A stretch of DNA of 64,000 nt from Pelotomaculum schinkii (GCF_004369205.1 NZ_QFGA01000001.1:620001-684000), one strand, 5' to 3'; numbered from the stretch's first letter, positions 38,141-46,829 are shown. The notes: a model not told the origin generated them from the letters alone. Made by a program: numbers and translations.

Positions 38141-38223
38141 TATTTCCTCCCCCCTTTATTCACTAAAATTGCAGCTTGATAGTTCATATCGCATCCATTT
38201 TATTTCCTAATTTTAGGTTGCGC

Positions 38224-38243
38224 ATTGACATTTTTGCGGTTTG
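38224..38243. promoter_or_regulatory. 20-bp site upstream of the large secreted protein gene
   Basis: ATTGACATTTTTGCGGTTTG, identical to 39221-39240. It lies 83 bases before the 38140 gene start and close to the end of the AraC pseudogene. A likely operator for the AraC regulator, which would then control both its own gene and the surface-protein operon. Confidence 0.6.
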
Positions 38244-38271
38244 GAAAAAAATACAGAAAATTTTTTTGCTT

Positions 38272-39164
38272 TTATATGGCAGCGGACAGAGGGATTTCCT
38301 CGTATCGCATCCGGGAGGCCAGGGTTTCCTCATCCATTTTGTACTTTTTGCGAAATTCCGAGGGCGTGTAACGATAATACATCTTAAAGTATTTGACAAG
38401 ATATTTGGGGTCGGAAAAACCGCATTCGGCCGAGATGTCGCGGATCATTTTACCGGTGCTTAAAAGCAGCCTTGCCGCAACCATACATCGGCCACAGGCT
38501 AAAAGCTCCACGAAGGAAAGCCCGAATTTGTCCTTGATGTCGTGAGACATGTGCTGCGTAGAGATCCCGGCTATCTCCGCCAGATCCGTCAGCCTGTGCT
38601 GCCCGGCCGGTGTTTTCAGCACATATTCATAGATATCTCTGTACCTTTTCACATGTTTATCCACGAAGGCATGGATCCCCGAACCGTAGCGAAGGTAATC
38701 AAAACTGTCAATCATACAGGCCAAGGTTTCTTCCAGACGTCCCTTACCTTTGCATTATGGTTTTTGCCCGCTTCCTTGTTTATCAACAGCCGAACCAAGT
38801 GTAAAACATGCCCTTTCACGGTTTTGTACTTTTCCGGCGCCTCCGCCTCGTGATACGAAGAACAGCAGTGGATGAAAACGTATTGAAAATAGGGATAAGT
38901 CCTTTTGCAAAAGTCCGAATCAATCTGAACGATTAACAGCTTGTTATCTTTGCCCTTGATGCAGTGAAGCTCATCCCTGTTGACGACCACAATGTTATTC
39001 TCCGTCAGCAGGTGGGTTTCGCCGCTGACGCCAATCGTTGCCTGGCCTTTCAATACCATGATGATTTCCAGGGCTTTGTGCCAGTGGTAGGGATATTCGG
39101 TAATGTTCCGGATGCAAGCCCTGACCGGCATATCCTCTGAAAATGCTATCGTTTCCGGGCGCAT
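38272..39164 (-). pseudogene. AraC-family regulator split by a frameshift
   Basis: From ATG 39164 (site GAGGAGG) the N-terminal cupin part reads MRPETIAFSEDMPVRACIRN and on to NAKVRDVWKKPWPV and a stop at about 38712. The other frame continues at about 38735 with EETLACMIDSFDYLRYGSG and a normal AraC DNA-binding domain (DISAECGFSDPKYLVKYFK). It aligns end to end with the intact regulator at 39359-40276. Loss of one base near 38727 explains the break. Programmed frameshifting or a sequencing error are alternatives. Confidence 0.75.
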
Positions 39165-39220
39165 TTTTCAGCACCTCCTCTTGGGCTGCTTTTATTCTCT
39201 TTTCTTTTTCCGGACCTTTC

Positions 39221-39240
39221 ATTGACATTTTTGCGGTTTG
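39221..39240. promoter_or_regulatory. 20-bp site upstream of the AraC pseudogene
   Basis: Second copy of ATTGACATTTTTGCGGTTTG, 57 bases before the start of the frameshifted AraC gene. It points to autoregulation and shared control with the operon starting at 38140. On the plus strand the site also contains a TTGACA-like hexamer, so chance similarity through promoter sequence should be considered; the identity of all 20 bases argues against that. Confidence 0.6.
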
Positions 39241-39358
39241 ACATCTTTTTTGAAATTTTTAAATTAAAGAAACCCGCATTTGAAAAAACGCGGGTTGACG
39301 ATGGGAAAGTGTATTTGTCCGTATATTTTATGAGCCGCCATTCAGCTCCAAACATTAT

Positions 39359-40276
39359 TCAACTGTTTGAGTGATGTAATAATTCTTTATAATGGGAAAG
39401 GAGCAGGTCACGGTACTGCGCCTGCGATGCCAGTGTTTTGTCATCCGCCCGGTACATCGTGCGAAATTCCGAAGGGGAATGCTTAAAAAAATGCTTAAAG
39501 TGTTTATTGAGGTATTTGGGATCAGAAAATCCGCATTCCATAGCAATGTCAAGAATCTGTCTGCCGGTGCTTAAAAGCAGCTTTGCGGCATATTCACATT
39601 GACTGTAATGCAGCAGTTTCATGAAGGTTTGCCCGAATTTTTCCTTAATGTCGTGCGACAGATGATAAAAGCTGATATCAAGCTCTGCCGCCAGAGCCTT
39701 CAGTTCCGGATTCACCTCATGATCGCCGCTGGCACGCCCGGCCATTTGCAGGAGCCGTTCTACAAGCTTTTCGTTGAATTCCTTCGTGCCATAGCCCCAG
39801 CGTAAAAAATCAAAATTGTATGTTATGTAACCCAGCATGGATGTCAGGATGTTTTCAATATTTTTTCTATGCTCTCCGCGGGCGTTTTCATGGAACGCCC
39901 ATACCAGCCGGGCAATGTATTCCTTCAGTCCTTTGTATTTTTCGGGTGACTCCGCTTCATGATAAACCGAACAGCAGTAGATAAACAAATATCTCCCGTC
40001 TGTCAGGAGGCTCCGGTAAAAGTCGGCATCAATCTGAATAAACAGGATTTCGTTATCCTGGCTTTGGGTGATACGATGCAGTTCATTCATGTTGACTACG
40101 GCGATGTCATTTTCGCGCAGCAGGAGGTTGTCGTCGCCGAGGGTTATATTGACGGACCCTTTCAGCACCTGTACAATTTCCAGGGTGTTATGCCAGTGGT
40201 AGGGATATTGTTCCAAGCACCTGGCAAATATCTTGACCGGCAGTCCGTCGGAGAATGCAATTGTTTCAGGGCGCAT
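39359..40276 (-). CDS. AraC-family transcription regulator
   Basis: 305 residues from ATG 40276 with GGTGG upstream (a GTG at 40285 is possible). Residues 1-130 form a cupin sensing domain (YPYHWHNTLEIVQVLKG). Residues about 205-295 hold two helix-turn-helix units (LDISFYHLSHDIKEKFG and ILDIAMECGFSDPKYLNKHF). About 50% similar by eye to the broken regulator downstream. Probably the working activator of the surface-protein/peptide operon. I see no copy of the 20-bp site in front of this gene. Confidence 0.87.
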   Translation of the reverse strand: MRPETIAFSDGLPVKIFARCLEQYPYHWHNTLEIVQVLKGSVNITLGDDNLLLRENDIAVVNMNELHRITQSQDNEILFIQIDADFYRSLLTDGRYLFIYCCSVYHEAESPEKYKGLKEYIARLVWAFHENARGEHRKNIENILTSMLGYITYNFDFLRWGYGTKEFNEKLVERLLQMAGRASGDHEVNPELKALAAELDISFYHLSHDIKEKFGQTFMKLLHYSQCEYAAKLLLSTGRQILDIAMECGFSDPKYLNKHFKHFFKHSPSEFRTMYRADDKTLASQAQYRDLLLSHYKELLHHSNS

Positions 40277-40526
40277 CTTTACCACCTGCCTTTTTACAAT
40301 TTTAACGGGCTACACCGCTAAAATCAGCACCCTTAAACATCGCCCGCGATTCCGATGGCTTTATTTTCCTGCGGCTTCTTCCGTCAGGAGATTTTGGGGC
40401 GTTCTTTGGAACCAGCCACACAGGTTGCCCTTTTTCAGTATACCTTTGATCCTGCCTGCAACGCAATATTCGGCAAACCCGTTTTTAGGCTCTCCACATC
40501 CGGAACTTTAGCGACGGCTTCCCCCT

Positions 40527-40680
40527 CACATTTTGTGATACGGTCGGACAATGCCAGTATGCAATGGAGTTAATTAACATGACAGGTATAAATGATGAGT
40601 CTATTCTAAATACCTCAGCGTTAAGAATCAAAGAATATATAGAAAAGAAATCATAAAAAAACCAGGGTTAATCCTGGCAT
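40527..40680 (+). repeat. duplicated 3' end of the PHP gene
   Basis: About 154 bases nearly identical to 28217-28371: the last 45 codons of the PHP gene (DTVGQCQYAMELINMTGIND and on to the stop) plus the following TTAATCCTGGCA. There is no start. Direct orientation relative to the original. It marks the right edge of the accessory island. The stretch 40286-40526 between the AraC gene and this copy holds no gene I can support. Confidence 0.88.
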
Positions 40681-40741
40681 GAATGCTTAAGATAGTAGCT
40701 GCCGCACCATTTCTGATACGACAGCTTTCGACAAAATACTA

Positions 40742-40817
<76 letters not shown>

Positions 40818-41111
40818 ATGATAGATACACATGTTATTTTACTATCTAACCCCTCAGGTGGTCAAGCCCTAAATTGGACTTTCACAACCTGATTGGCGCT
40901 CCTTTAGCGACGTTATTTAGTTTACCACTTTTCTCGCTTCAGATCAACTATATTGCGCGGTTAAATTACGCGGTTAAATTATTTGACACTCCGCACGGCT
41001 AAAGCCATGGGATTCTTGGGTGATTAAACCAAAGTGCATTTCTGCTATCGGAGTATGACCCCAAGTTCAGGCTGTGCCATCAGCCCGTCCTAGTCCAGTG
41101 CATATAGCAGA

Positions 41112-42209
41112 CTAGGCTGACAGACTGTTACCGTCTGCCACAGTTGCAGAAATGATATTAATCGCTCCTAACCTGTCGCGATGTGTTTTATATCCGCAAC
41201 CACATTCGTATTTTCTATCGATAGCTTTATTGAGTTCTCCACTTACAGGGCATTTCTGGCTTGTATGTTGTGGGTTAACGTACTCAACCTTAATTCCAGC
41301 CAAAACTGCTTTGTACTCTACATATTGAGCTAATCGATAAAAGCTCCAGGTATGCAAATTCTTTTCGTTTTTACGGCTTGTTCTTGCCGTCTGGCGTATG
41401 CCGGAAAGTTGTTCCAAGCGGATTGTCGTTACATTGTTTTCTTGAGCAAAACGAACTACCTGCCGGCTAATTTTATGGTCTTGGTCTGTCATCCAGCGCT
41501 GCTCTTTATCATGCAGTTTCTTGATCGCCTTGAGTTTCTTCAATTTACCAAGTTTACGGCGTACTGACCGGTGTTTGCGTTTGATAAACTTGTTTTGTCT
41601 GCCATTGCCAAAGAATTTCGTTTTGCCGTTCTCCAGAACAGCGACAGCGGGAACTTTTAAACCTAAGTCCACCCCCATAATTTGACTTCCGGCGGCCGTA
41701 TTTTCTGCCACCTGTACGGCAATTTGCGCTATGTACTTGCCGGACTTTTGAATGATGCGCAGGCTGCCTGGTTTGTTATTCAATAGATTTTTCTGGTAGC
41801 CGGTTAAGATAGCTTTCATCTCCACGCGTTTTGATTTTCCTTCGACAAACACAGGAAACGAGAGCACATCTTCTTTTACCGAATAGTTTTGATTGTTCCA
41901 AATAGCCACAGGCTTTTTGAGAACAGGAAGCTTGACTTCTCTTTGCTCATCGGGTTTTAATCTGGCGTTAGCCCGGACTTTCTTCTTATATTTCACGAAA
42001 ACACTCTTGGCGTCTCGAATGGCTTGATTTTTAACAGCGCTAGGAAGGTCTGCGATCACGTCTTTACTTGAGTATTTAAGGTTTCTGTCCGCCACAGCAT
42101 AGTCTGATACGATTTGATTAACCAAATAGATATAGTTTTTGGTTGTTGCTATTAGCAATTTGGACTGTTCTTTTGTTGGCTGCAGCTTGACTTTTACAGT
42201 TATTTGCAA
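41112..42209 (-). CDS. tnpB: TnpB RNA-guided nuclease of the IS605-type element
   Basis: About 365 residues from TTG 42209 (LQITVKVKLQPTKEQ) with GGGGGTGAC upstream. RuvC residues are present: IMGVDLGLKVPAVAV (Asp), TTIRLEQLSGIRQ (Glu) and THRDRLGAINI (Asp). The zinc finger is partly changed: SQKCPVSGELNKA has one of the usual two cysteines, followed by YECGCGY. TnpB cuts DNA guided by an RNA made from the element's end, helping the element to persist. It overlaps nothing and sits 4 bases after tnpA. Confidence 0.9.
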   Translation of the reverse strand: MQITVKVKLQPTKEQSKLLIATTKNYIYLVNQIVSDYAVADRNLKYSSKDVIADLPSAVKNQAIRDAKSVFVKYKKKVRANARLKPDEQREVKLPVLKKPVAIWNNQNYSVKEDVLSFPVFVEGKSKRVEMKAILTGYQKNLLNNKPGSLRIIQKSGKYIAQIAVQVAENTAAGSQIMGVDLGLKVPAVAVLENGKTKFFGNGRQNKFIKRKHRSVRRKLGKLKKLKAIKKLHDKEQRWMTDQDHKISRQVVRFAQENNVTTIRLEQLSGIRQTARTSRKNEKNLHTWSFYRLAQYVEYKAVLAGIKVEYVNPQHTSQKCPVSGELNKAIDRKYECGCGYKTHRDRLGAINIISATVADGNSLSA

Positions 42210-42213
42210 TTTG

Positions 42214-42612
42214 TCACCCCCTTGTCTTTTGCTCTGCAATATACCGTTGGATCGTATCGCTGGATACATTTCCTGCCGTAGAACAGAAAAATGAGCGTGT
42301 CCATAGACTAGGCAAATGCTGCAAGTGTTTAAATTCTTGCCGCAATCTTCTTGAAGTCACTCCTTTCACTTTTGCCATAATCTCTGAGGGGCTAATAGAC
42401 GGCAAGGCGTTTACGAATAGGTGCACATGGTCCGGCATTACTTCAAGCGCCACAATGATGAGTTCGTGTTCCCGGCATATCTCTTGAAGAAGCTTCCGAA
42501 ACCTCTGTTCAACCTCTTTGACTAACACCTTTCGCCTATACCGTGAACAGAAAAAAAAATGATAGTTGATTAGAGATACTGTGGTTTGTGTTCTTCTATA
42601 CTCTTGTCCCAT
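42214..42612 (-). CDS. tnpA: IS200/IS605 Y1 transposase TnpA
   Basis: 132 residues. HUH motif in VMPDHVHLFVNA (His-hydrophobic-His) and the catalytic tyrosine in TIQRYIAEQ near the end. It moves the element as single-stranded DNA. All key residues are present, so the transposase may be active. Confidence 0.93.
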   Translation of the reverse strand: MGQEYRRTQTTVSLINYHFFFCSRYRRKVLVKEVEQRFRKLLQEICREHELIIVALEVMPDHVHLFVNALPSISPSEIMAKVKGVTSRRLRQEFKHLQHLPSLWTRSFFCSTAGNVSSDTIQRYIAEQKTRG

Positions 42613-42723
42613 GATTATATTGTATCACTTAATTAATAGCACTGCAACAGAACGAGGGGGCAAATCGGGAGCCGCCTTCATCCCACGATTAAAACCGTGG
42701 GCTTTCGGCTACGTTTCTGTAAT

Positions 42724-43452
42724 TTAGTTTTTTCTATAGATAAAGGTTCCGAAGCCAAAGTGGCTGCGGTATCTTTTCATCAAACCCTGATACTCTTGAA
42801 GCGGCCGTGACAGATTCGCAGCAATCATTAATTCCGGTGAAAAGAGCGAATTGCCGCCATAAAAGATTTCTTTCAAGTTGTCCAGCGGCCCCGGGAAATT
42901 CTTGCAGCTTGCCGCGATTTGGCTGAAACCAGCCTTCTCGAAAGCCTGCCGCCATTCCTTGAACGATGGTATTTGTGGTAGACCGCAGACAGCTTTTACC
43001 TGTTCCCTGGCTTCAGGCGGGAGGGAATCTTTAGCCAGCAGTTCAACGTCGACCAGGATCCCCTTTCTCTTTAAAACCCGGAAGCACTCCTTAACAGCTT
43101 TAAGCACAGGCAAAAATACCAATACCGATTCAATCATAACCAGGTCGGCAGCTTGATCACGAAAGGGCATATCCAGCACGTCGCCAAGGACAAAATGCAC
43201 ATCAGCCTTTTCCCGCCCGGCTCTTGACCTGGCTTTAGACAGCATTTTCTCTGAGTTGTCCAGGGCAAAAACATGGGCTCCATAGGTTTTTGCCAGGTGG
43301 CAGGCGGTTCGCCCTGTCCCGCATCCTACGTCAATAACAATATCGTTACGTGAAATGCTAAAATCCCGCAGAACTTTAAGGGTATGGTGAAATCCCCCCG
43401 GGTGCAGACTGCCGCTGTCCATGGAGGCAATGGCATCAAGGTATGAACTCAT
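42724..43452 (-). CDS. class I SAM-dependent methyltransferase
   Basis: 242 residues from ATG 43452 with AAAGGAG upstream. SAM motif I is VIDVGCGTGRTACHLA, followed by VFALDNSEKML and a later DLVMIESVLVFL. Methyltransf_11-like; small-molecule substrate unknown. It lies between the IS element and a small membrane protein gene. Confidence 0.88.
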   Translation of the reverse strand: MSSYLDAIASMDSGSLHPGGFHHTLKVLRDFSISRNDIVIDVGCGTGRTACHLAKTYGAHVFALDNSEKMLSKARSRAGREKADVHFVLGDVLDMPFRDQAADLVMIESVLVFLPVLKAVKECFRVLKRKGILVDVELLAKDSLPPEAREQVKAVCGLPQIPSFKEWRQAFEKAGFSQIAASCKNFPGPLDNLKEIFYGGNSLFSPELMIAANLSRPLQEYQGLMKRYRSHFGFGTFIYRKN

Positions 43453-43509
43453 CCGAAATCTCCTTTTGTTTTATTGACCCTACATATTATGTGGGAAGGA
43501 AACATTGAG

Positions 43510-43686
43510 TTACATACCATTGAAGACGCCTTGCAGGCGCCATATCACCATAGCCAACATGACCATGAGTAACCAAAGGGTGTCAATGAAACTTTCCTGT
43601 TCCAGATTTATCAAGCTTACAATGCCAACACTAATTAACGCCACCAAAGCAAGCGCGGCATAAAGAACAGGTCGCAATGATATCAA
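43510..43686 (-). CDS. 58-residue two-helix membrane protein, unknown
   Basis: TTG 43686 with AAAGAGG 8 bases upstream; the stop is at 43510. Two membrane helices: VLYAALALVALISVGIVSLI and TLWLLMVMLAMVIW, joined by NLEQESFID. The same frame stays open further upstream, so a longer or frameshifted parent is possible. A degraded inverted copy lies at 28719-28846, where the middle of the protein is still readable. No family recognised. Confidence 0.5.
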   Translation of the reverse strand: MISLRPVLYAALALVALISVGIVSLINLEQESFIDTLWLLMVMLAMVIWRLQGVFNGM

Positions 43687-43750
43687 AACAAGCGCCTCTT
43701 TTGCGATTAAAAAAGCACCTGAAAAGAGGTCCTTACAATGGCGGCTGCAC

Positions 43751-44839
43751 TCAACTAATCCATCTTCCAGCTACAAACATGGCGCAGACGACCGAGAACA
43801 CGACTGTTGTTATAATTACATAAGACTGGTAGATTTGGTTTTTACGGAGCAATAGCGCCAGGGTGATATAACCGGGGAAGAGGATAATGATGTACCTGGG
43901 CATACCAAGCGGCACGTTGTCAACTACTGAAGAAAACGGGATTAGAAAACCCAGGACCAGAAAAATCAGCAGCGAACGGTCTTTAATATACTGAAAGCTC
44001 CTGATTACCAGGAAGAGGAACAAAAGGGCCATGCCTGATTCAAAGAGAGCGTAATATTGGTTTTCATACAAAAACAGAGTCAGGTTGAGAAGCTGCCCGG
44101 CGCCCGGATAGGCGAAATGACGGTAGCCCCAGTACTCGGTATTCAGCGAGTGGGCAAAAGCCAGCGGGTCACCCGTGGACTGCCACAATACCATCATAAA
44201 AATGAGCAAAGCCCCGGGAATAAGGGCAAGCGGCAAAGCTTTTTTGATATTGAGCCTGTACCCTTCCTGCTCATACTGCATATACAGGAAAGCAAAGAAC
44301 AGGACCACCCCAATATTACGGGTCAAGGCCGCGCAGGCGCCGAGAAGCGCAGCCGGCACCCATTTCCCCCGCCTGCCATAATGAAAGGCGGCAAGAGCGA
44401 AGGCTAAAAACGGCGCCTCGGAATAAATCGAGGAGAAAAAAATTGCCGTCGGGAAAAACAGCATGATAAAGACGGTGGACGCGGCAACTTCGGCGCTGTA
44501 GTCTTCTTTCACCAGGGTATACAGATAATAACAGGCAATAAAGAGAGCGGTGTTGGAAATTAGAAAACCAGCTGCCGCCCCGTCCTGGGTTAAAAAAGTA
44601 AGCAAGCGGATCATTAGCGGGAACAACGGGAAAAATGGCGCAGAGTCAAAGTCGTACCCCTGCCCTGCTATTCTCAGAAACCAACCTGCGTCCCAGTGAA
44701 TTAAGGAATCAAGAATGACATGCTGGTGGATTCTATCCACAGACGCAGGCAGTAACGGACCCAGGACCTCCCTGGTAAGCCAAATTAAAAAAACGATGTA
44801 AAGTTTGTTCAGTATGTATATGTAGCCGACATGTTTCAA
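43751..44839 (-). CDS. PIG-V-like mannosyltransferase (GT76-type) membrane protein
   Basis: 362 residues, about ten membrane helices. The family hallmark is near the N-terminus: SLIHWDAGWFLRIAGQGYDF (hWD...IA..GY) at about 45-64, then SAPFFPLFPL. Such enzymes use a polyprenyl-phosphate sugar and transfer it outside the membrane. The neighbouring GtrA-like and GT2 genes could make and flip that donor, forming an envelope glycosylation set. Confidence 0.82.
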   Translation of the reverse strand: MKHVGYIYILNKLYIVFLIWLTREVLGPLLPASVDRIHQHVILDSLIHWDAGWFLRIAGQGYDFDSAPFFPLFPLMIRLLTFLTQDGAAAGFLISNTALFIACYYLYTLVKEDYSAEVAASTVFIMLFFPTAIFFSSIYSEAPFLAFALAAFHYGRRGKWVPAALLGACAALTRNIGVVLFFAFLYMQYEQEGYRLNIKKALPLALIPGALLIFMMVLWQSTGDPLAFAHSLNTEYWGYRHFAYPGAGQLLNLTLFLYENQYYALFESGMALLFLFLVIRSFQYIKDRSLLIFLVLGFLIPFSSVVDNVPLGMPRYIIILFPGYITLALLLRKNQIYQSYVIITTVVFSVVCAMFVAGRWIS

Positions 44840-44857
44840 GTTCTCTTTAATAGAATG

Positions 44858-45316
44858 TTACCCCCTGGAGACCTTGGCCACCATCTTGCCTTTCCGGAAG
44901 ACCCACAGCTTGCTGAGGGTAAAGTTGAAAGTAAAAGCAATAGCCGTCGCTAAAAACAGGGCTGTCATCTGGGCCAGATTTAAATTAAGGAAAATATAGA
45001 TCGACGCGCTGTTGATACCCAGACCTACGGCGTTTACCAGCACGAACCTAATAAACCTGCCACCCTCATGGTGGTCGTGGATTGTCTTAAAAGTCCAGCA
45101 CCGGTTTAGAAAGTAGCTGTTGAGTATGCCGCAAAAGTAACTCAAGCCTTTAGCCGCTGTGTAAAAGTAGATACTCTCAACAGGATATAATTTTACAATG
45201 GCAAAATAGACAGCCCAGTCGATAAAAGTATTTAAGCATCCTACCAGAGCAAATTTGCATAATTGAAAAATATTTTCCGTAAACTCACACTCTCCTTGTA
45301 CAAACAGAACCATCAA
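44858..45316 (-). CDS. GtrA-family membrane protein
   Basis: About 152 residues with four membrane helices: FALVGCLNTFIDWAVYFAIV, FYTAAKGLSYFCGILNSYFL, FVLVNAVGLGINSASIYIFL and ALFLATAIAFTFNFTLSK. FLNRCWTFK and LWVFRKGK are the family's conserved basic motifs. GtrA proteins are thought to flip polyprenyl-phosphate-linked sugars. The start is unclear: no ribosome site stands before ATG 45316, while AAGGAG occurs inside the frame. Confidence 0.85.
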   Translation of the reverse strand: MMVLFVQGECEFTENIFQLCKFALVGCLNTFIDWAVYFAIVKLYPVESIYFYTAAKGLSYFCGILNSYFLNRCWTFKTIHDHHEGGRFIRFVLVNAVGLGINSASIYIFLNLNLAQMTALFLATAIAFTFNFTLSKLWVFRKGKMVAKVSRG

Positions 45317-45333
45317 TTTGTATGCAGGACGTA

Positions 45334-46038
45334 TTATTCAGACCGTGGAGAAAAACTGCTTTTCAAGGCAAACAATTCTTTAAACGCCCTCAAAATCACA
45401 GATAACTTGGCCCCGGTCTGCTCTCCTGCCACGCGGGGGAAATGGCTTACCCCCACCTCGGTTATAGTATAGCCTTTGGCTCTGGCTTTGGCTAGTATCT
45501 CGGTATCGATTAAGGCGCCCTGTGAAGTAAGGGTAATCTCATCAAATATTTTGCGCCTGTATAGTTTAAAGGCTGAATCAACATCCTTCACGTTGATTTT
45601 AAAGAGAGCATTAACGAGAGCCCCCCACAAAAAGGCATTGACCTTGCGCATAAAAGAATCCTGCCGGCAGGTCCTGCGGCCTGAGACGATATCTGCTTCT
45701 TCAATAAGAGGCAGAAGTCTGGTAATCTCCTCTATTTTGAACTGGCCATCCCCGTCTGTATAGAAAACCAGCTCCTTGGAGGCATTCTTGAACCCCGTTT
45801 GCAGGGCTGCGCCGTAACCCTTGTTGCCGTCGTGGTGAATTACTCTCACCGCGGGGTTTTCTTTGGCCAGGCGTTCTGCAATTTCACCGGTACGATCCCG
45901 GCTGCCGTCGTTTACAATAATAATTTCGTAATCATCGGATATCCTGCGTGCAACCTCAATCGCTTCCAACGTTATCCTGGTCACATTTTGTTCTTCGTTA
46001 TAACAAGGGAAAAATATGGTAATAGGGTACTTCTTCAT
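45334..46038 (-). CDS. family 2 glycosyltransferase (dolichol-phosphate-mannose-synthase type)
   Basis: About 234 residues from ATG 46038 (MKKYPITIFFPCYNEEQN) with GGGGAGG just upstream; a TTG 16 codons earlier lacks one. Motifs: IIIVNDGSRDRTGE, VFYTDGDGQFKIEE (DxD) and SGRRTCRQDSFMRK. It should load a sugar from a nucleotide onto polyprenyl phosphate. GtrA and PIG-V-like genes follow within 20-30 bases, so it starts a three-gene glycosylation operon. Confidence 0.9.
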   Translation of the reverse strand: MKKYPITIFFPCYNEEQNVTRITLEAIEVARRISDDYEIIIVNDGSRDRTGEIAERLAKENPAVRVIHHDGNKGYGAALQTGFKNASKELVFYTDGDGQFKIEEITRLLPLIEEADIVSGRRTCRQDSFMRKVNAFLWGALVNALFKINVKDVDSAFKLYRRKIFDEITLTSQGALIDTEILAKARAKGYTITEVGVSHFPRVAGEQTGAKLSVILRAFKELFALKSSFSPRSE

Positions 46039-46284
46039 AATCCTCCCCAATCCTTTGTGTCGTTCACCATATATTACCTTCGACAAAACTATCCGGCATC
46101 CTTCTTCCTGAGTTTCCTTAAAAACACTTTTGCTTTAAGTTTGATTTTTTTGAACAATTTTATACGGGATAAACTTAATCTGTTGAAATTATAAACTAAT
46201 TTACCAGCCATCTTTATTTTAGAAAAGAATAACTTTTTTAATATTTAACATAATAAGGGTATTAAAATTCAGGAGGTGTCAGGT

Positions 46285-46512
46285 ATGGAATGGTTAAACC
46301 GCTTGGCTTTGGCTCTGGTCATTATCGGCGCCTTGAACTGGCTGCTGGTGGGAGTCTTTGAATGGGATCTGGTAGCCGCTATTTTTGGGGGCAATACGCT
46401 CAGGCAATCTTCTGACTTTAGCCGGTTTATTTATTCGATTGTTGGACTGGCGGGTCTCTACGCAATCTCATTCTTCTTCAAGGAAAACGCGCTGGTGAGA
46501 AACAAGCAGTAA
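46285..46512 (+). CDS. DUF378 small membrane protein
   Basis: 75 residues, ATG 46285 with AGGAGG. Matches DUF378: LALALVIIGALNWLLVGVFEWDLV and IVGLAGLYAISFFFKE, two membrane helices. Function unknown. Followed by a terminator. Confidence 0.9.
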   Translation: MEWLNRLALALVIIGALNWLLVGVFEWDLVAAIFGGNTLRQSSDFSRFIYSIVGLAGLYAISFFFKENALVRNKQ

Positions 46513-46543
46513 TTTTCTGCGGATGCGTAATGAAACGCTACAA

Positions 46544-46574
46544 AAAGAGTACGGCCCCTTACTCCGTACTCTTT
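46544..46574 (+). terminator. terminator after DUF378 gene
   Basis: AAAGAGTACGG (46544-46554) pairs with CCGTACTCTTT (46564-46574). Thirty bases past the stop. Confidence 0.75.
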
Positions 46575-46655
46575 ATGTTTATTAAAACTCAATGTATAGG
46601 ACAATTCCGGCCTGGTCATAATTAATACTGGAAACAACAAAAGGAGGATTGAAGA

Positions 46656-46802
46656 ATGACTCCACGTAAAAAAGATAGGGTCCTGGTTCCGGATACTGTA
46701 ACCGCCCCGGCGGAAGATGAGAATGATCTTTGCTCCGATGCATCTGAAAGTTCTTGCGGATCCTGCCCAAAATCCAGTGACGACAAAAATGCTACCTGCT
46801 AG
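46656..46802 (+). CDS. 48-residue cysteine-containing peptide, unknown
   Basis: ATG 46656 with AAGGAGG 8 bases upstream. Starts MTPRKKDRVLVPDTVTAPA; the second half is acidic with four cysteines (DLCSDASESSCGSCPKSSDD, ending NATC). A terminator begins in its stop codon. It could bind metal or be a small exported peptide; nothing decides this. Confidence 0.6.
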   Translation: MTPRKKDRVLVPDTVTAPAEDENDLCSDASESSCGSCPKSSDDKNATC

Positions 46803-46829
46803 AGACCTTATCTTAAGGTCTCTTTTTTG
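46801..46829 (+). terminator. terminator overlapping the stop of the 48-residue peptide gene
   Basis: AGAGACCTTA-TCT-TAAGGTCTCT then TTTTT. A classic intrinsic terminator. Confidence 0.9.

Larger units (their letters stand above)
40985..42712 (-). mobile_element. IS200/IS605-family element with tnpA and tnpB
   Basis: Contains a Y1 transposase and a TnpB gene in the same direction. The tnpA-side end has a subterminal hairpin, CCCACG-ATTAAAAC-CGTGGG at 42683-42702. The tnpB-side end has a similar imperfect one, GCACGGCTAAAGCCATGGG at about 40991-41009. There are no terminal inverted repeats or target duplications, as expected for this family. The exact ends are approximate. The stretch between tnpB and the left end should encode the TnpB guide RNA. 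Confidence 0.85.

Noticed and set aside
36626-38179. 517-codon plus-strand frame opposite the large secreted protein
   Set aside because: It is the antisense of repeat-rich coding sequence, with no ribosome site and no protein-like pattern.
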